The notes: generated from the letters alone by a model not told the origin. Positions 1 through 10,423 are shown, counted from the first letter of the stretch. The stretch is DNA of 64,000 nucleotides from Pseudomonas sp. ACM7 (GCF_004136015.1 NZ_CP024866.1:4994635-5058634); one strand, 5' to 3'. Translations and numbers: made by a program.

Positions 1-225
1 TGCGTCGTCTGGCGACAATGGAAGCGGCCCTCAACGAGGGCACGTAACTTGATGCGCCTGGGGCTTAGCGAAGCTCGCGCCTGCAAATCAGCCTTCAATG
101 GCCGAGGCCCATGGTGGAGCTCAGGCGCATCTCATATGAATCAGGCGCTGCCGAAGAAACTATGGGGTCAGCTTGGGTTAGTTTCGGTACTGGATACGAT
201 AAACCGGCTTAGCCGCATAGCTTGA
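1..225 (+). CDS. ltrA: Group II intron reverse transcriptase/maturase, C-terminal fragment (5' truncated by window)
   Basis: Frame 1 is open from base 1 to a TGA at 223-225, giving 74 residues. They show the C-terminal maturase signature of bacterial intron-encoded proteins: WRQWKRPSTRARNL, then GRGPWWSSGASHMN, then a final LGLVSVLD block. No HNH endonuclease domain follows, as in bacterial class C/D/E introns that lack one. In the family this protein splices the intron RNA and reverse-transcribes it into new targets. The N-terminal RT domain is outside the window, so intactness cannot be judged. Confidence 0.85.
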   Translation, partial: CVVWRQWKRPSTRARNLMRLGLSEARACKSAFNGRGPWWSSGASHMNQALPKKLWGQLGLVSVLDTINRLSRIA

Positions 226-296
226 ACCGCCGTATACGGATCCGTACGTACGGTGGTGTGAGAGGACGGCGGCTGTAAAGCCGCCTCCTACTCGAT
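1..296 (+). mobile_element. Group II intron, 3' end (domains V and VI)
   Basis: The window opens inside a group II intron. Directly after the stop of the maturase frame (225) comes a domain V-like hairpin at about 224-258: a stem with one G-U pair, a two-base CG bulge and a TACGGATCCGTA apical hairpin. Domain VI follows at about 262-290 as a GGCGGCT-GTAA-AGCCGCC stem. The intron probably ends near 296 (CTCGAT); this junction is inferred from typical bacterial introns. Everything 5' of the maturase C-terminus lies outside the window. Confidence 0.85.
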
Positions 297-353
297 CCGT
301 CATCCAGATGATTTCAAGCATTGCGCATGCTGTGTAGCAGCTGCCGAGCCTGC

Positions 354-441
354 GTTCGGCTGCGAAGCAGTCGTGAAATCAGGCGATGCGGTGTTTCAGG
401 GAGACCGCACATACAGTTTTACGACTGCTCCGCAGCCGAAC
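354..441. repeat. REPIN (two inverted REP arms)
   Basis: GTTCGGCTGCGAAGCAGTCGT at 354-374 (its first 20 bases are diagnostic) is matched with one mismatch by its inverse at 421-441, with a spacer of about 46 bp. Paired inverted REP sequences of this kind are common between Pseudomonas genes. It lies between the intron end and the 3' end of the minus-strand GGDEF-EAL gene. The stretch 297-353 holds no gene that I can see. Confidence 0.75.
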
Positions 442-495
442 AGGGATAAATCCCCTCGCCACAAGGCAGCTGCAAAAATTGCAGGTGCGCCGCGC

Positions 496-3400
496 TCACT
501 TGAGCAACTTCTGAAAATCCTCCACCGGCAGCGGCGGGCTGTGCAAATACCCCTGATAGAAATGACAGCCCAGCCCCTGCAAAAATTCCAGCTGCTCCGG
601 TGTCTCTACCCCTTCGGCAATCACTTTCAATTCCAGGCTGCGGGCCATGGCAACGATGGCGCGGATGATCTCGGCGTCGTTGGGGTCGGTGGTGGCGTCG
701 CGAATGAACGATTGGTCGATTTTCAGGGTGTCGACCGGCAGACGCTTGAGGTAGGTCAGCGAGGAATAACCGGTGCCGAAATCGTCCATGGCGAAACTCA
801 CGCCGAGTTTTTTCAGGCTACGCATTTTGTTGATGGTGTCTTCCAGGTTCTGGATCACGATGCCTTCGGTGATTTCCAGTTTCAGCAGTGAGCAGGGCAG
901 ACCGTGGCTGACGAGGCTGTGTTCGATGCGTTCGACGAAGTCGTTTTGGCGAAATTGCCGTGGGCTGATGTTGACGCACAGGCTGAAGTCCAGCGGATCG
1001 ACCAGGCCTTTGGCGATCAGCTGTTTGAAGGCGCTGCAGGCCTCGTCGACAATCCAGGTGCCAACTTCCAGAATCAGTCCGCTGTCCTCCAGCACCTTGA
1101 TGAACTCGGTGGGCGATTGCGCGCCGAGTTCCGGGTGATTCCAGCGCACCAGCGCTTCGGCACCGACGATACGGTCGTTCCGGGCGTCCACCTGAGGCTG
1201 GTAGTGCACGCGGAACTCACCCCGGGAAAGGGCCAGGCGCAGGTCGGTTTCCATGCGCAGGCGTTCGCTCGCCGCCTTCTGCATGGTGTTGTGGTACATC
1301 TGCGCGGTGTTGCGGCCCGAATCCTTGGCCCGGTAGAGGGCGATGTCGGCGCGTTTGAGCAGGTCGGTCGGGGTCGAGCCGTGATCGGGAATCAGCGCGA
1401 TGCCGATGCTCGGGGTCACTTGCAGGCGTTGCCCGTCGAGGAACATCGGCTCCGACAGCAGTTCACGCAAGGTGTCCGCCAGTTGCAGGACTTGCTCGCT
1501 GACCTCGTTGCGCGAGCCTTCGAGCCCGCTGAGCAGTACCACGAATTCGTCACCGCCCAAACGCGCGACGGTGTCTTCCATGCGCACGCTGGCTTCGAGG
1601 CGCGCGGTGATGATTTTCAGCACGGTATCGCCCACCGGATGACCGAGCGAATCATTGATGTGCTTGAAGTGATCAAGATCGAGAAACATCAGGGCGCCGC
1701 GCAGGTTGTGGCGCTTGAGCAGGGCAATCTGCTGACTCAGGCGATCCATCAGCAGGGCGCGGTTGGGCAGGTTGGTCAGCGGGTCGTGGTAGGCCAGGTG
1801 GCGAATCTGCGCTTCAGCGTTTTTCAGCAGGCTGACGTCCCGCGCGGTCAGCAGCAGGCAGGCGGTTTCGTTGAGGGTAATCGGCTCTACCGAGACTTCG
1901 ACGGTCAGCAACTCGCCGCGTTTATTGCGCCCGAGCATTTCCTGGTGATGCACCCGGCCCTTGATCTGGAGTTCGGCGAGCAGCGCCGAACGTTGTTTTT
2001 CCTCGGCCCAGATGCCGACCTGATACACCGTGCGACCGACCACTTCATCGGCGCGGTAGCCGGTCAGGCGGCAAAAGCCATCGTTAACCTCCAGATAACG
2101 CCCGGTGTCGCGCTCGGTGATGGTGATGGCGTCGGGGCTGGAGTGGAAGGCCTTGGCGAACTTCTCTTCGCTGGCCTTGAGAGCGGCTTCCGAACGTTGC
2201 TGCTGAGTGATATCGCGCAGGGAGGTGACGATGCACGGCTGGTCACCGACGCTGATCTGGCGGCTGGAAATCACGCAGGTCAGGGCTTGCCCGTCTTTGT
2301 GCTGAACGAGGATCGCCACGTTGTTCAGACCCTGTTCGCGGATGACCTGCTCGATCCGTCGCAGGCTTTGCGCCGAAGTGTCCCATAGACCGATTTCGTC
2401 GGCGGCGCGGCCAATCACGTCGGCGGCGCTCCAGCCGAAGGTCTGGGTGAAGCTGGAGTTGATCTCGATGAATTGGCCGGTGTCCTGACGGGTCACGCAA
2501 ATCGGGTCCGGGCTGACCTGGAACAGGGTGGCGAACTTCTCTTCAGACGCCACCAGCAGCTGCTCCCGCTCGACCTGATCGGTGATGTCAAGCAGCGTGC
2601 CGGCCATGCGTAGCGGGACACCGTTTTCATCGCGATAGAGTCGGGCGCGGCTTTCCAGGTAGCGCGAGCTGCCGTCCGGCAGTTGCACGCGGTAGGTCAG
2701 TTGATAATTGCCGGCAGGGCCTTCTCGCAGGCTGCGATAGGCGTCGCGCATGGTGCCGCGCTCTTCTCCGGGCACGCCTTCGAAAAACTCGTCGAAGGAT
2801 TCATGGAAAGGTATGGGGTCCAGGCCGTGCAGCTGGGCGGCGCGAGCCGAGCCGTACAGCATGCCACTGGGAATGTGCCAGTCCCACGTGCCGAGTTGCG
2901 CTGAATCCAGTGCCAGGTCGAGGCGCTCCTGGCTGTCTTTCAGGGCATGTTCGGCGGCTTTGCGTTCGGTGGTGTCAAGGAACGTACTCAGCAGATAAGG
3001 CTGGCCTTCGAGCTCGACCTTTTGCGCGCTGAGGATGCCGTCGTGGATCTGGCCGTTGCTGGCGCGAAACTGCACCTCCATGCTGATCAGTTCGCCCTTG
3101 GCCTTGGTGGCTTTGACGAGTTGCGCCCGTTGCTCTGGATGCACCCAGAGGCCCAGTTCCAGGGTGGTGCGACCAATAGCGTTCTGCACTGGCCAGCCAA
3201 ACAGGCTTTCGAAATACTGGTTGGCTTCGCTAATCAGGCCGTCTTCCTGGCGAGTCAGCAGCACCATGTTCGGACACAGGTGGAACAGTGTGGCGAAGCG
3301 TTTTTCCGAGCTGCTCAACGCCTGTTCGCGCTGGCGCTGGTGGGTGATTTCACGGATGACGCCAATCATGCGTGGTCGACCGTGTTTGTCCGGCAGCAGA

Positions 3401-3780
3401 CTGCCGTTGATCTCCAGCCAGTGCAGGCTGCCGTCGGGCCAGCGGATGCGGTGATGCATCGCCTGTTCGAGCGGGGCGCCGGCGATCACCGCGTCGAAGG
3501 CGCGAATGGTTTTCGCCCGATCCTCTGGCGGCAGCAAGTCGAGGTATTCCAGATCCGCCGGCAGCGGTTGCCGGGGATCGAAGCCGAACAATGCCTGAGT
3601 GCCCCGCGACCAACTGATCTGCCCGCGCTCGATGTCCCAATACCAGGCGCCCAAACGTGCACCGTTGAGGGCGGCCAGCAATTGTGGGGCGCTTTCCCAG
3701 CTCTGCTCGGACCGTTTTGGGTCAAGCGCCTGTATACGCGGCATCGGCGGAATACGGTCAACAGATTTCGGCATTGGCAA
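496..3780 (-). CDS. Multi-PAS GGDEF-EAL cyclic-di-GMP enzyme
   Basis: A 1094-residue soluble protein with no clear membrane segment. About five PAS/PAC units fill residues 30-655, GGDEF lies at about 665-830 and EAL at about 835-1090. The cyclase active site is an intact GGDEF (ARLGGDEFVV), with an RMED inhibitory I-site exactly five residues before it. The EAL domain keeps EALVRW, the ITEG glutamate, DDFGTGYSS, the KIDQSF lysine and IAEGVET, so phosphodiesterase activity is also possible. Which activity dominates cannot be read from sequence; intact EAL residues in such hybrids often mean net hydrolysis. The PAS array suggests redox, ligand or light sensing. The upstream LysR gene is co-oriented, 59 bp away. 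Confidence 0.9.
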   Translation of the reverse strand: MPMPKSVDRIPPMPRIQALDPKRSEQSWESAPQLLAALNGARLGAWYWDIERGQISWSRGTQALFGFDPRQPLPADLEYLDLLPPEDRAKTIRAFDAVIAGAPLEQAMHHRIRWPDGSLHWLEINGSLLPDKHGRPRMIGVIREITHQRQREQALSSSEKRFATLFHLCPNMVLLTRQEDGLISEANQYFESLFGWPVQNAIGRTTLELGLWVHPEQRAQLVKATKAKGELISMEVQFRASNGQIHDGILSAQKVELEGQPYLLSTFLDTTERKAAEHALKDSQERLDLALDSAQLGTWDWHIPSGMLYGSARAAQLHGLDPIPFHESFDEFFEGVPGEERGTMRDAYRSLREGPAGNYQLTYRVQLPDGSSRYLESRARLYRDENGVPLRMAGTLLDITDQVEREQLLVASEEKFATLFQVSPDPICVTRQDTGQFIEINSSFTQTFGWSAADVIGRAADEIGLWDTSAQSLRRIEQVIREQGLNNVAILVQHKDGQALTCVISSRQISVGDQPCIVTSLRDITQQQRSEAALKASEEKFAKAFHSSPDAITITERDTGRYLEVNDGFCRLTGYRADEVVGRTVYQVGIWAEEKQRSALLAELQIKGRVHHQEMLGRNKRGELLTVEVSVEPITLNETACLLLTARDVSLLKNAEAQIRHLAYHDPLTNLPNRALLMDRLSQQIALLKRHNLRGALMFLDLDHFKHINDSLGHPVGDTVLKIITARLEASVRMEDTVARLGGDEFVVLLSGLEGSRNEVSEQVLQLADTLRELLSEPMFLDGQRLQVTPSIGIALIPDHGSTPTDLLKRADIALYRAKDSGRNTAQMYHNTMQKAASERLRMETDLRLALSRGEFRVHYQPQVDARNDRIVGAEALVRWNHPELGAQSPTEFIKVLEDSGLILEVGTWIVDEACSAFKQLIAKGLVDPLDFSLCVNISPRQFRQNDFVERIEHSLVSHGLPCSLLKLEITEGIVIQNLEDTINKMRSLKKLGVSFAMDDFGTGYSSLTYLKRLPVDTLKIDQSFIRDATTDPNDAEIIRAIVAMARSLELKVIAEGVETPEQLEFLQGLGCHFYQGYLHSPPLPVEDFQKLLK

Positions 3781-3839
3781 GCCTTGGCTGAGTGAGGTGT
3801 CAGGTTCAGTGACTCGAGGCTCTATAGAAGTAGCACAGC

Positions 3840-4730
3840 TTAGCCGAGAGTCCCTGGCAGATCGATTTGCGCATCCAGCAAGGCCATGAAGGCCCGTGCC
3901 GCATTCGACAGCGTCCGCTCTGTGTGCAGGATATAGCCTAGCTGGCGAGTCAGTTGTATGCCCGGTAAAGGTATTCGCGCAACCTGATCATCAAGCATGG
4001 TGCGTGGCAACACGCTCCAGGCCAGGCCGATCGAGACCATCATCTTGATGGTTTCCAGATAATTCGTACTCATGGCGATGTTCGGCGTCAGGCCTTGAGC
4101 TTCGAACAGGCGCCGGACGATATGGTGAGTAAACGTGTTGCCGCCGGGGAATACCGCCGGGTGCAGGGCAATGTCCGCCAGGCTGACCGGGCCGTGGCTG
4201 ATCAGCGAGTGCTCCGGGGCGACCACGAAGTCCAGCGGGTCGTCCCACACCGGCGTGGCCTTGACCAGTGCGTGGGGCTCCGGCGCCAGGGTGATGACCG
4301 CGAGTTCAGCGCGGCCATGGAGGATTTCTTCATAGGCCACTTCCGAATCGAGGAACTGAATATCCAGCGCCACTTGCGGGTAACGTCGGGTGAACTCCCT
4401 TAATAAGGGGGGCAGGCGGTGCAGGCCGATGTGGTGGCTGGTGGCCAGCGTCAGGCGGCCGCTCACTTCGCCAGTCAGGTTGGTCAGGGCGCGGCGGGTG
4501 TCATCCAGCACATTCAGAATCTGATAGGCCCGCGGCAGCAAGGCGCGTCCGGCCTCGGTCAGGCTGACTTCACGGCCCAGGCGATCGAACAGGCGCACCT
4601 TCAATTGCTGTTCCAGCCCGGCAATACGCTTGCTGATGGCCGGTTGCGTCAGGTGCAGCCGTTCACCAGCGCCGGAGAAGCTACCGGTCTCGGCAATCGC
4701 GATAAAAGCATTGAGGTTGGCGAGGTCCAT
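3840..4730 (-). CDS. LysR-family transcriptional regulator
   Basis: A 296-residue LysR regulator. The N-terminal winged helix-turn-helix reads LNAFIAIAETGSFSGAGERL followed by LTQPAISKRIAGLE, and a periplasmic-binding-type effector domain follows. I chose the internal ATG at 4730 over the one at 4760 because the protein begins MDLANLNAF there, as LysR proteins usually do, and a GGAA lies about 7 bases upstream. It is divergent from leuC across a 306-bp region, the classical arrangement for a LysR protein acting on its neighbour, so control of leuCD is a fair guess. The effector is unknown. Confidence 0.85.
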   Translation of the reverse strand: MDLANLNAFIAIAETGSFSGAGERLHLTQPAISKRIAGLEQQLKVRLFDRLGREVSLTEAGRALLPRAYQILNVLDDTRRALTNLTGEVSGRLTLATSHHIGLHRLPPLLREFTRRYPQVALDIQFLDSEVAYEEILHGRAELAVITLAPEPHALVKATPVWDDPLDFVVAPEHSLISHGPVSLADIALHPAVFPGGNTFTHHIVRRLFEAQGLTPNIAMSTNYLETIKMMVSIGLAWSVLPRTMLDDQVARIPLPGIQLTRQLGYILHTERTLSNAARAFMALLDAQIDLPGTLG

Positions 4731-4773
4731 TGCGGTATTCCAGTTGGTTATCCAAAGCATAAAAAATATGAAT

Positions 4774-4802
4774 TTGAGTTATTTAATGTAACCCCCTAGG
4801 AT
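4774..4802 (+). promoter_or_regulatory. Putative sigma-70 promoter of the leuC operon
   Basis: TTGAGT (4774-4779), a 17-bp spacer and TAGGAT (4797-4802) give a reasonable housekeeping promoter pointing at leuC. A TAACCCC/GGGGTTA inverted repeat (4789-4795 and 4819-4825) overlaps the -10 and predicted start and could be an operator or leader hairpin. This is pattern matching only. Confidence 0.45.
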
Positions 4803-4843
4803 CGACCTCACAAGCCAAGGGGTTATTGAATCTCTCAAGACCC

Positions 4844-5003
4844 AGAGGTCTGTGTGGCGAGTTTGTTAGTTCAAATTCGGATGCCAGAAGTCCATAGCCA
4901 AGGCGCTGCGATGAGTCATAGCGCGCTATGGCGAGGAGCAGCAACGCAGGATATGGGCTACTGGCGCCGAAGTTGACTAACAAAACTCGCTACACAGACC
5001 TCT
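4844..5003. mobile_element. MITE-like element with 29-32 bp terminal inverted repeats
   Basis: AGAGGTCTGTGTGGCGAG begins an arm at 4844-4872. Its inverse lies at 4972-5003 with one mismatch and one indel over about 29 bp. The 100-bp interior codes for nothing recognisable but contains a CATAGCGCGCTATG palindrome (4917-4930). A 160-bp non-coding unit bounded by long inverted repeats fits a miniature inverted-repeat element. I see no clear target-site duplication. It ends 33 bp before leuC, inside the predicted leader RNA, which could fold into a long hairpin. Confidence 0.6.
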
Positions 5004-5036
5004 CCGGCATAGAAACACGCTGATGAGGACCGTCTG

Positions 5037-6455
5037 ATGGCCGGCAAAACGCTTTACGACAAGCTTTGGGATTCCCATGAAGTGAAACGGCGCGACGATG
5101 GGTCGTCGCTGATCTATATCGACCGCCACATCATCCATGAGGTGACTTCGCCCCAAGCTTTCGAAGGCCTGCGTCTGGCCGGGCGCAAGCCTTGGCGCGT
5201 CGACTCGATCATCGCCACCCCGGACCACAACGTACCGACCACGCCGGATCGCAAGGGCGGCATCGAAGCGATTACCGACCAGGTCTCGCGCTTGCAGGTT
5301 CAGACCCTCGATGACTACTGCGACGAATACGGCATCACTGAATTCAAAATGAATGACGTGCGTCAGGGCATCGTTCACGTGATCGGTCCGGAGCAGGGTG
5401 CCACCTTGCCGGGGATGACCGTGGTCTGCGGCGACTCGCACACCTCGACCCACGGCGCGTTTGGCGCATTGGCCCACGGCATCGGGACTTCCGAGGTCGA
5501 GCACGTGTTCGCCACGCAGTGCCTGGTCGCCAAGAAAATGAAAAACATGCTGGTGTCGGTCGAGGGCAAGTTGCCGTTCGGGGTGACCGCCAAGGACATC
5601 GTGCTCGCGGTGATCGGCAAGATCGGCACCGCCGGCGGTAACGGCCACGCCATCGAGTTCGCCGGCAGCGCCATTCGCGACTTGTCCGTTGAAGGCCGCA
5701 TGACCATCTGCAACATGTCCATTGAAGCTGGCGCTCGCGTTGGCCTGGTGGCTGCCGACGAAAAAACGGTGGCTTACGTCAAGGGCCGTCCATTTGCCCC
5801 GAAAGGCGCGGAATGGGACATGGCGGTCGAAGCCTGGAAAGACCTGGTGTCCGACACCGATGCGGTGTTCGACACCGTCGTCGAGCTCGACGCTACTCAG
5901 ATCAAGCCGCAAGTCAGCTGGGGCACTTCGCCCGAGATGGTCCTGGCGGTTGATCAAAACGTGCCGGACCCGGCGAAGGAAATGGACCTGGTCAAACGCG
6001 GTTCCATCGAGCGCGCCTTGAAATACATGGGTTTGAGCGCCAATCAGGCGATCACCGACATTCAACTGGACCGCGTCTTCATTGGTTCCTGCACCAACTC
6101 GCGGATCGAAGACTTGCGCGCTGCGGCGGTGATCGCCAAGGGCCGTAAAGTCGCTTCGACCATCAAGCAAGCCATCGTGGTGCCGGGCTCGGGCCTGGTG
6201 AAGGCGCAAGCCGAGGCCGAAGGCCTGGACAAGATTTTCCTCGAAGCCGGTTTCGAGTGGCGTGAACCGGGTTGCTCGATGTGCCTGGCGATGAACCCGG
6301 ACCGTTTGGAGTCGGGCGAGCATTGCGCCTCGACCTCCAACCGCAACTTCGAAGGGCGTCAGGGCGCCGGTGGCCGTACGCACCTGGTCAGCCCGGCCAT
6401 GGCCGCAGCGGCTGCCGTCCACGGTCGTTTCATCGACGTTCGCGAACTGATCTGA
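5037..6455 (+). CDS. leuC: 3-isopropylmalate dehydratase, large subunit
   Basis: LeuC (472 aa) with LeuD isomerises 2-isopropylmalate to 3-isopropylmalate in leucine synthesis. The aconitase-type [4Fe-4S] ligands are present: the cysteine in [10 protein letters not shown] (about 347) and the pair in [11 protein letters not shown] (about 407 and 410). [12 protein letters not shown] and the N-terminal [18 protein letters not shown] are typical. Length matches the family. The start follows a GAGG at about -12. LeuD begins 10 bp after the stop, so they are cotranscribed. Regulation may involve the divergent LysR gene and the hairpin-forming leader. Confidence 0.98.
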   Translation: MAGKTLYDKLWDSHEVKRRDDGSSLIYIDRHIIHEVTSPQAFEGLRLAGRKPWRVDSIIATPDHNVPTTPDRKGGIEAITDQVSRLQVQTLDDYCDEYGITEFKMNDVRQGIVHVIGPEQGATLPGMTVVCGDSHTSTHGAFGALAHGIGTSEVEHVFATQCLVAKKMKNMLVSVEGKLPFGVTAKDIVLAVIGKIGTAGGNGHAIEFAGSAIRDLSVEGRMTICNMSIEAGARVGLVAADEKTVAYVKGRPFAPKGAEWDMAVEAWKDLVSDTDAVFDTVVELDATQIKPQVSWGTSPEMVLAVDQNVPDPAKEMDLVKRGSIERALKYMGLSANQAITDIQLDRVFIGSCTNSRIEDLRAAAVIAKGRKVASTIKQAIVVPGSGLVKAQAEAEGLDKIFLEAGFEWREPGCSMCLAMNPDRLESGEHCASTSNRNFEGRQGAGGRTHLVSPAMAAAAAVHGRFIDVRELI

Positions 6456-6465
6456 GGAACCGCAC

Positions 6466-7110
6466 ATGAGAGCTTTTACCCAACACACCGGTTTGGTCGC
6501 GCCATTGGACCGTGCCAATGTCGACACCGACCAGATCATTCCGAAGCAGTTCTTGAAGTCGATCAAGCGCACCGGTTTTGGTCCGAACCTGTTCGACGAA
6601 TGGCGCTACCTGGACGTGGGCTATGCCTACCAGGACAACTCCAAGCGTCCGCTGAACAAGGATTTCGTGCTCAACGCCGAGCGTTATCAAGGCGCCAGCG
6701 TGCTGCTGGCCCGCGAGAACTTCGGTTGCGGCTCCAGCCGTGAACATGCGCCGTGGGCGCTGGAAGAGTACGGTTTTCGCAGCATCATCGCGCCGAGCTA
6801 CGCCGACATCTTCTACAACAACAGCTTCAAGAACGGCTTGCTGCCGATCATCTTGAGCGACGCTGAAGTGGATGAGTTGTTCCAGCAAGTCGAGGCGAAT
6901 CCTGGCTACGAGTTGAAGATCGACCTGCAAGCCCAGACCGTGACCCGGCCTGACGGCAAGGTCTACAGCTTTGAGCTTGACGAGTTCCGCAAGCATTGCC
7001 TGGTCAACGGCCTGGACGACATCGGCCTGACCTTGCAGGACCACGAAGCGATTGCGGCGTTTGAAGCCAAACACCGTGCGAGCCAGCCGTGGTTGTTTCG
7101 CGACGTTTGA
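6466..7110 (+). CDS. leuD: 3-isopropylmalate dehydratase, small subunit
   Basis: LeuD (214 aa) supplies the swivel domain of isopropylmalate isomerase. Diagnostic stretches are [20 protein letters not shown] near the N-terminus and [18 protein letters not shown] (about 85-102), the loop that contacts substrate. Normal family length. It forms an operon with leuC and acts in the cytosol. A REPIN follows the stop and may protect or end the leuCD transcript. Confidence 0.98.
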   Translation: MRAFTQHTGLVAPLDRANVDTDQIIPKQFLKSIKRTGFGPNLFDEWRYLDVGYAYQDNSKRPLNKDFVLNAERYQGASVLLARENFGCGSSREHAPWALEEYGFRSIIAPSYADIFYNNSFKNGLLPIILSDAEVDELFQQVEANPGYELKIDLQAQTVTRPDGKVYSFELDEFRKHCLVNGLDDIGLTLQDHEAIAAFEAKHRASQPWLFRDV

Positions 7111-7143
7111 TTGATCCGGAATTGATGTAAGCAGTACCGGCCT

Positions 7144-7218
7144 CTTCGCGAGCAAGCCCGCTCCCACATTGGATTTGCGTTGTTCACAGACCCTGTGGGA
7201 GCGGGCTTGCTCGCGAAG
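7144..7218. repeat. REPIN between leuD and the methyltransferase gene
   Basis: CTTCGCGAGCAAGCCCGCTC starts a 25-bp arm at 7144-7168 that is perfectly inverted at 7194-7218. This is the common fluorescens-group REP sequence. Confidence 0.85.
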
Positions 7219-7265
7219 ACGGCAGCCCAGGCACCACAAGGCTCAACCCCAAAAAGGAAGTCCAT

Positions 7266-8033
7266 ATGACCAGCACTGCCCAGCACAGCCAAGTCGTACA
7301 AAAGCAATTCGGTGAACAGGCCTCGGCCTATCTGAGCAGCGCCGTACACGCTCAGGGCACCGAATTCGCGCTGCTACAGGCCGAACTGGCAGGGCAGGGC
7401 GATGCCCGTGTGCTGGACCTGGGCTGCGGCGCCGGTCACGTGAGTTTTCACGTAGCCTCGCTGGTCAAGGAAGTGGTGGCCTACGATTTGTCGCAGCAGA
7501 TGCTCGACGTGGTGGCCGGTGCCGCCGTCGATCGCGGTCTGACCAACGTGTCCACCGTGCTGGGCGCCGCCGAGCGCCTGCCGTTCGCCGATGGCGAATT
7601 CGATTTCGTCTTCAGCCGTTATTCGGCGCACCATTGGAGCGATCTCGGCTTGGCCCTGCGAGAGGTTCGCCGGGTGCTGAAACCGGGCGGCGTAGCGGCG
7701 TTCATCGACGTGTTGTCACCGGGCAGTCCGTTGTTCGACACTTACCTGCAAAGCGTCGAAGTGCTGCGCGACACCAGCCATGTGCGCGATTATTCCGCCG
7801 GCGAGTGGTTGCGTCAGGTCAGCGAAGCGGGGTTGCATACCCGTAGCACCACCCGTCAACGGCTGCGTCTGGAGTACACCTCGTGGGTCGAGCGCATGCG
7901 CACACCAGAGGTGATGCGCGCGGCAATCCTCGAGTTGCAGAAGTCGATGGGTAACGAAGTACGCGAATATTTTGAGATTGAGGCCGATGGTTCATTCAGT
8001 ACCGATGTGCTGGTGCTGATGGCAGAGCGATAG
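7266..8033 (+). CDS. Class I SAM-dependent methyltransferase
   Basis: A 255-residue cytosolic methyltransferase of the UbiE/Methyltransf_11 kind. The SAM-binding glycine loop is LDLGCGAGHVS (about 50-60), followed by VVAYDLSQQML (motif post I) and FDFVFSRYSAHHW; LKPGG marks the end of the core. The substrate is unknown. It sits between leuD and leuB in the same direction, and a perfect 9-bp GC inverted repeat (8044-8052/8055-8063) separates it from leuB. Nothing in leucine synthesis needs a methyl transfer, so its position suggests co-regulation rather than a pathway step. The start at 7266 is preceded by AAAAAGGAAG. Confidence 0.85.
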   Translation: MTSTAQHSQVVQKQFGEQASAYLSSAVHAQGTEFALLQAELAGQGDARVLDLGCGAGHVSFHVASLVKEVVAYDLSQQMLDVVAGAAVDRGLTNVSTVLGAAERLPFADGEFDFVFSRYSAHHWSDLGLALREVRRVLKPGGVAAFIDVLSPGSPLFDTYLQSVEVLRDTSHVRDYSAGEWLRQVSEAGLHTRSTTRQRLRLEYTSWVERMRTPEVMRAAILELQKSMGNEVREYFEIEADGSFSTDVLVLMAER

Positions 8034-8084
8034 AATTTTTCCGGGCGCGCCCACGGGCGCGCCGACTGATGACATGAGGAAAGC

Positions 8085-9167
<1,083 letters not shown>

Positions 9168-9173
9168 TCTCTC

Positions 9174-9218
9174 GGGCCCGCTGCAACTTTCACTTTGAAA
9201 GCAGCGGCCCACTTTTTA
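9174..9218 (+). terminator. Rho-independent terminator or attenuator between leuB and asd
   Basis: A GC-rich hairpin (GGGCCCGCTGC paired with GCAGCGGCCC, with CTTTCA/TGAAAG in the upper stem) is followed by ACTTTTT. It ends leuB transcription, at least in part, just 18 bp before asd. Confidence 0.65.
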
Positions 9219-9235
9219 AAGAAGGTGTAGTTGCG

Positions 9236-10348
9236 ATGAAACGTGTAGGTCTGATCGGTTGGCGCGGTATGGTCGGTTCCGTGCTCATGCAGCGGATGCT
9301 GGAAGAGCAGGATTTCGATCTTATTGAGCCGGTGTTTTTCACCACTTCCAATGTCGGTGGCCAAGGCCCGTCCGTGGGCAAGGACATTGCTCCGCTCAAG
9401 GACGCTTACAGCATTGATGAGCTGAAAACCCTCGACGTGATTCTGACCTGCCAGGGTGGCGACTACACCAGCGAAGTCTTCCCGAAGCTGCGCGAAGCCG
9501 GCTGGCAGGGTTACTGGATCGACGCCGCTTCCAGCCTGCGCATGCAGGATGACGCGGTGATCGTGCTGGACCCGGTGAACCGCAAGGTCATCGACCAGCA
9601 GCTCGACGCGGGCACCAAGAACTACATCGGCGGCAACTGCACCGTCAGCCTGATGCTGATGGGCCTGGGTGGTCTGTTTGACGCCGGTCTGGTGGAGTGG
9701 ATGAGCGCCATGACCTATCAGGCGGCCTCCGGTGCCGGCGCGCAGAACATGCGCGAACTGATCAAGCAAATGGGCGCGACCCACGCCGCTGTCGCCGATC
9801 AACTGGCCGACCCGGCCAGCGCGATCCTCGACATCGACCGCCGTGTGGCCGAAGCCATGCGCAGCGACGCGTACCCGACCGAAAACTTCGGCGTACCGCT
9901 GGCCGGCAGCCTGATCCCGTGGATCGACAAGGAACTGCCGAACGGTCAGAGCCGCGAAGAGTGGAAGGCCCAGGCCGAGACCAACAAGATCCTCGGTCGC
10001 TTCAAGAGCCCGATCCCGGTCGATGGCATCTGCGTGCGCATCGGCGCCATGCGCTGCCACAGCCAGGCGCTGACCATCAAACTGAACAAAGATGTGCCGA
10101 TCGCCGACATCGAAGGGCTGATCAGCCAGCACAACCCTTGGGTCAAACTGGTGCCGAACAGTCGCGAAGCCAGCATTCAGGAACTGAGCCCGACGAAAGT
10201 CACCGGCACCCTGAACGTACCGGTTGGCCGTCTGCGCAAGCTGAACATGGGCACGCAGTACGTTGGCGCGTTCACCGTCGGCGACCAACTGCTGTGGGGC
10301 GCGGCCGAACCGCTGCGTCGCATGCTGCGGATCCTGCTTGAGCGTTGA
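9236..10348 (+). CDS. asd: Aspartate-semialdehyde dehydrogenase
   Basis: Asd (370 aa) reduces aspartyl phosphate to aspartate semialdehyde, the branch point to lysine/DAP, threonine and methionine. It begins [18 protein letters not shown] (NADP-binding) and contains the catalytic cysteine in GGNCTVSLM (about 134) and the YQAASGAGA block. Length is that of the gamma-proteobacterial type. Its product is also the precursor of 2,4-diaminobutyrate, a building block of achromobactin made by the acs locus in this window. A terminator follows directly. Confidence 0.98.
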   Translation: MKRVGLIGWRGMVGSVLMQRMLEEQDFDLIEPVFFTTSNVGGQGPSVGKDIAPLKDAYSIDELKTLDVILTCQGGDYTSEVFPKLREAGWQGYWIDAASSLRMQDDAVIVLDPVNRKVIDQQLDAGTKNYIGGNCTVSLMLMGLGGLFDAGLVEWMSAMTYQAASGAGAQNMRELIKQMGATHAAVADQLADPASAILDIDRRVAEAMRSDAYPTENFGVPLAGSLIPWIDKELPNGQSREEWKAQAETNKILGRFKSPIPVDGICVRIGAMRCHSQALTIKLNKDVPIADIEGLISQHNPWVKLVPNSREASIQELSPTKVTGTLNVPVGRLRKLNMGTQYVGAFTVGDQLLWGAAEPLRRMLRILLER

Positions 10349-10369
10349 TCGATTGAAGCAATGAACGAA

Positions 10370-10400
10370 CCCGTGCCTTGAAAGAGGTGCGGGTTTTTTC
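10370..10400 (+). terminator. Rho-independent terminator after asd
   Basis: CCCGTGCCT pairs with AGGTGCGGG (two G-U pairs) across a GAAAG-type loop, followed by TTTTTTCTTTT. Confidence 0.85.
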
Positions 10401-10423
10401 TTTTGGTATGTTCGTCGCCTGCA

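Noticed and set aside
3-47. Alternative tail of an intron ORF in frame 3 ending at TAA 45-47
   Set aside because: Frame 1 continues through 1-225 with clear maturase motifs, so the frame-3 stop is irrelevant.
904-2388. 494-codon plus-strand open frame opposite the GGDEF-EAL gene
   Set aside because: It is antisense to strongly conserved domains and its product has no recognisable family features; high-GC DNA gives long shadows.
4977-6572. 531-codon minus-strand open frame across leuC
   Set aside because: Antisense to leuC, His/Arg/Val-rich shadow composition, no ribosome-binding site.
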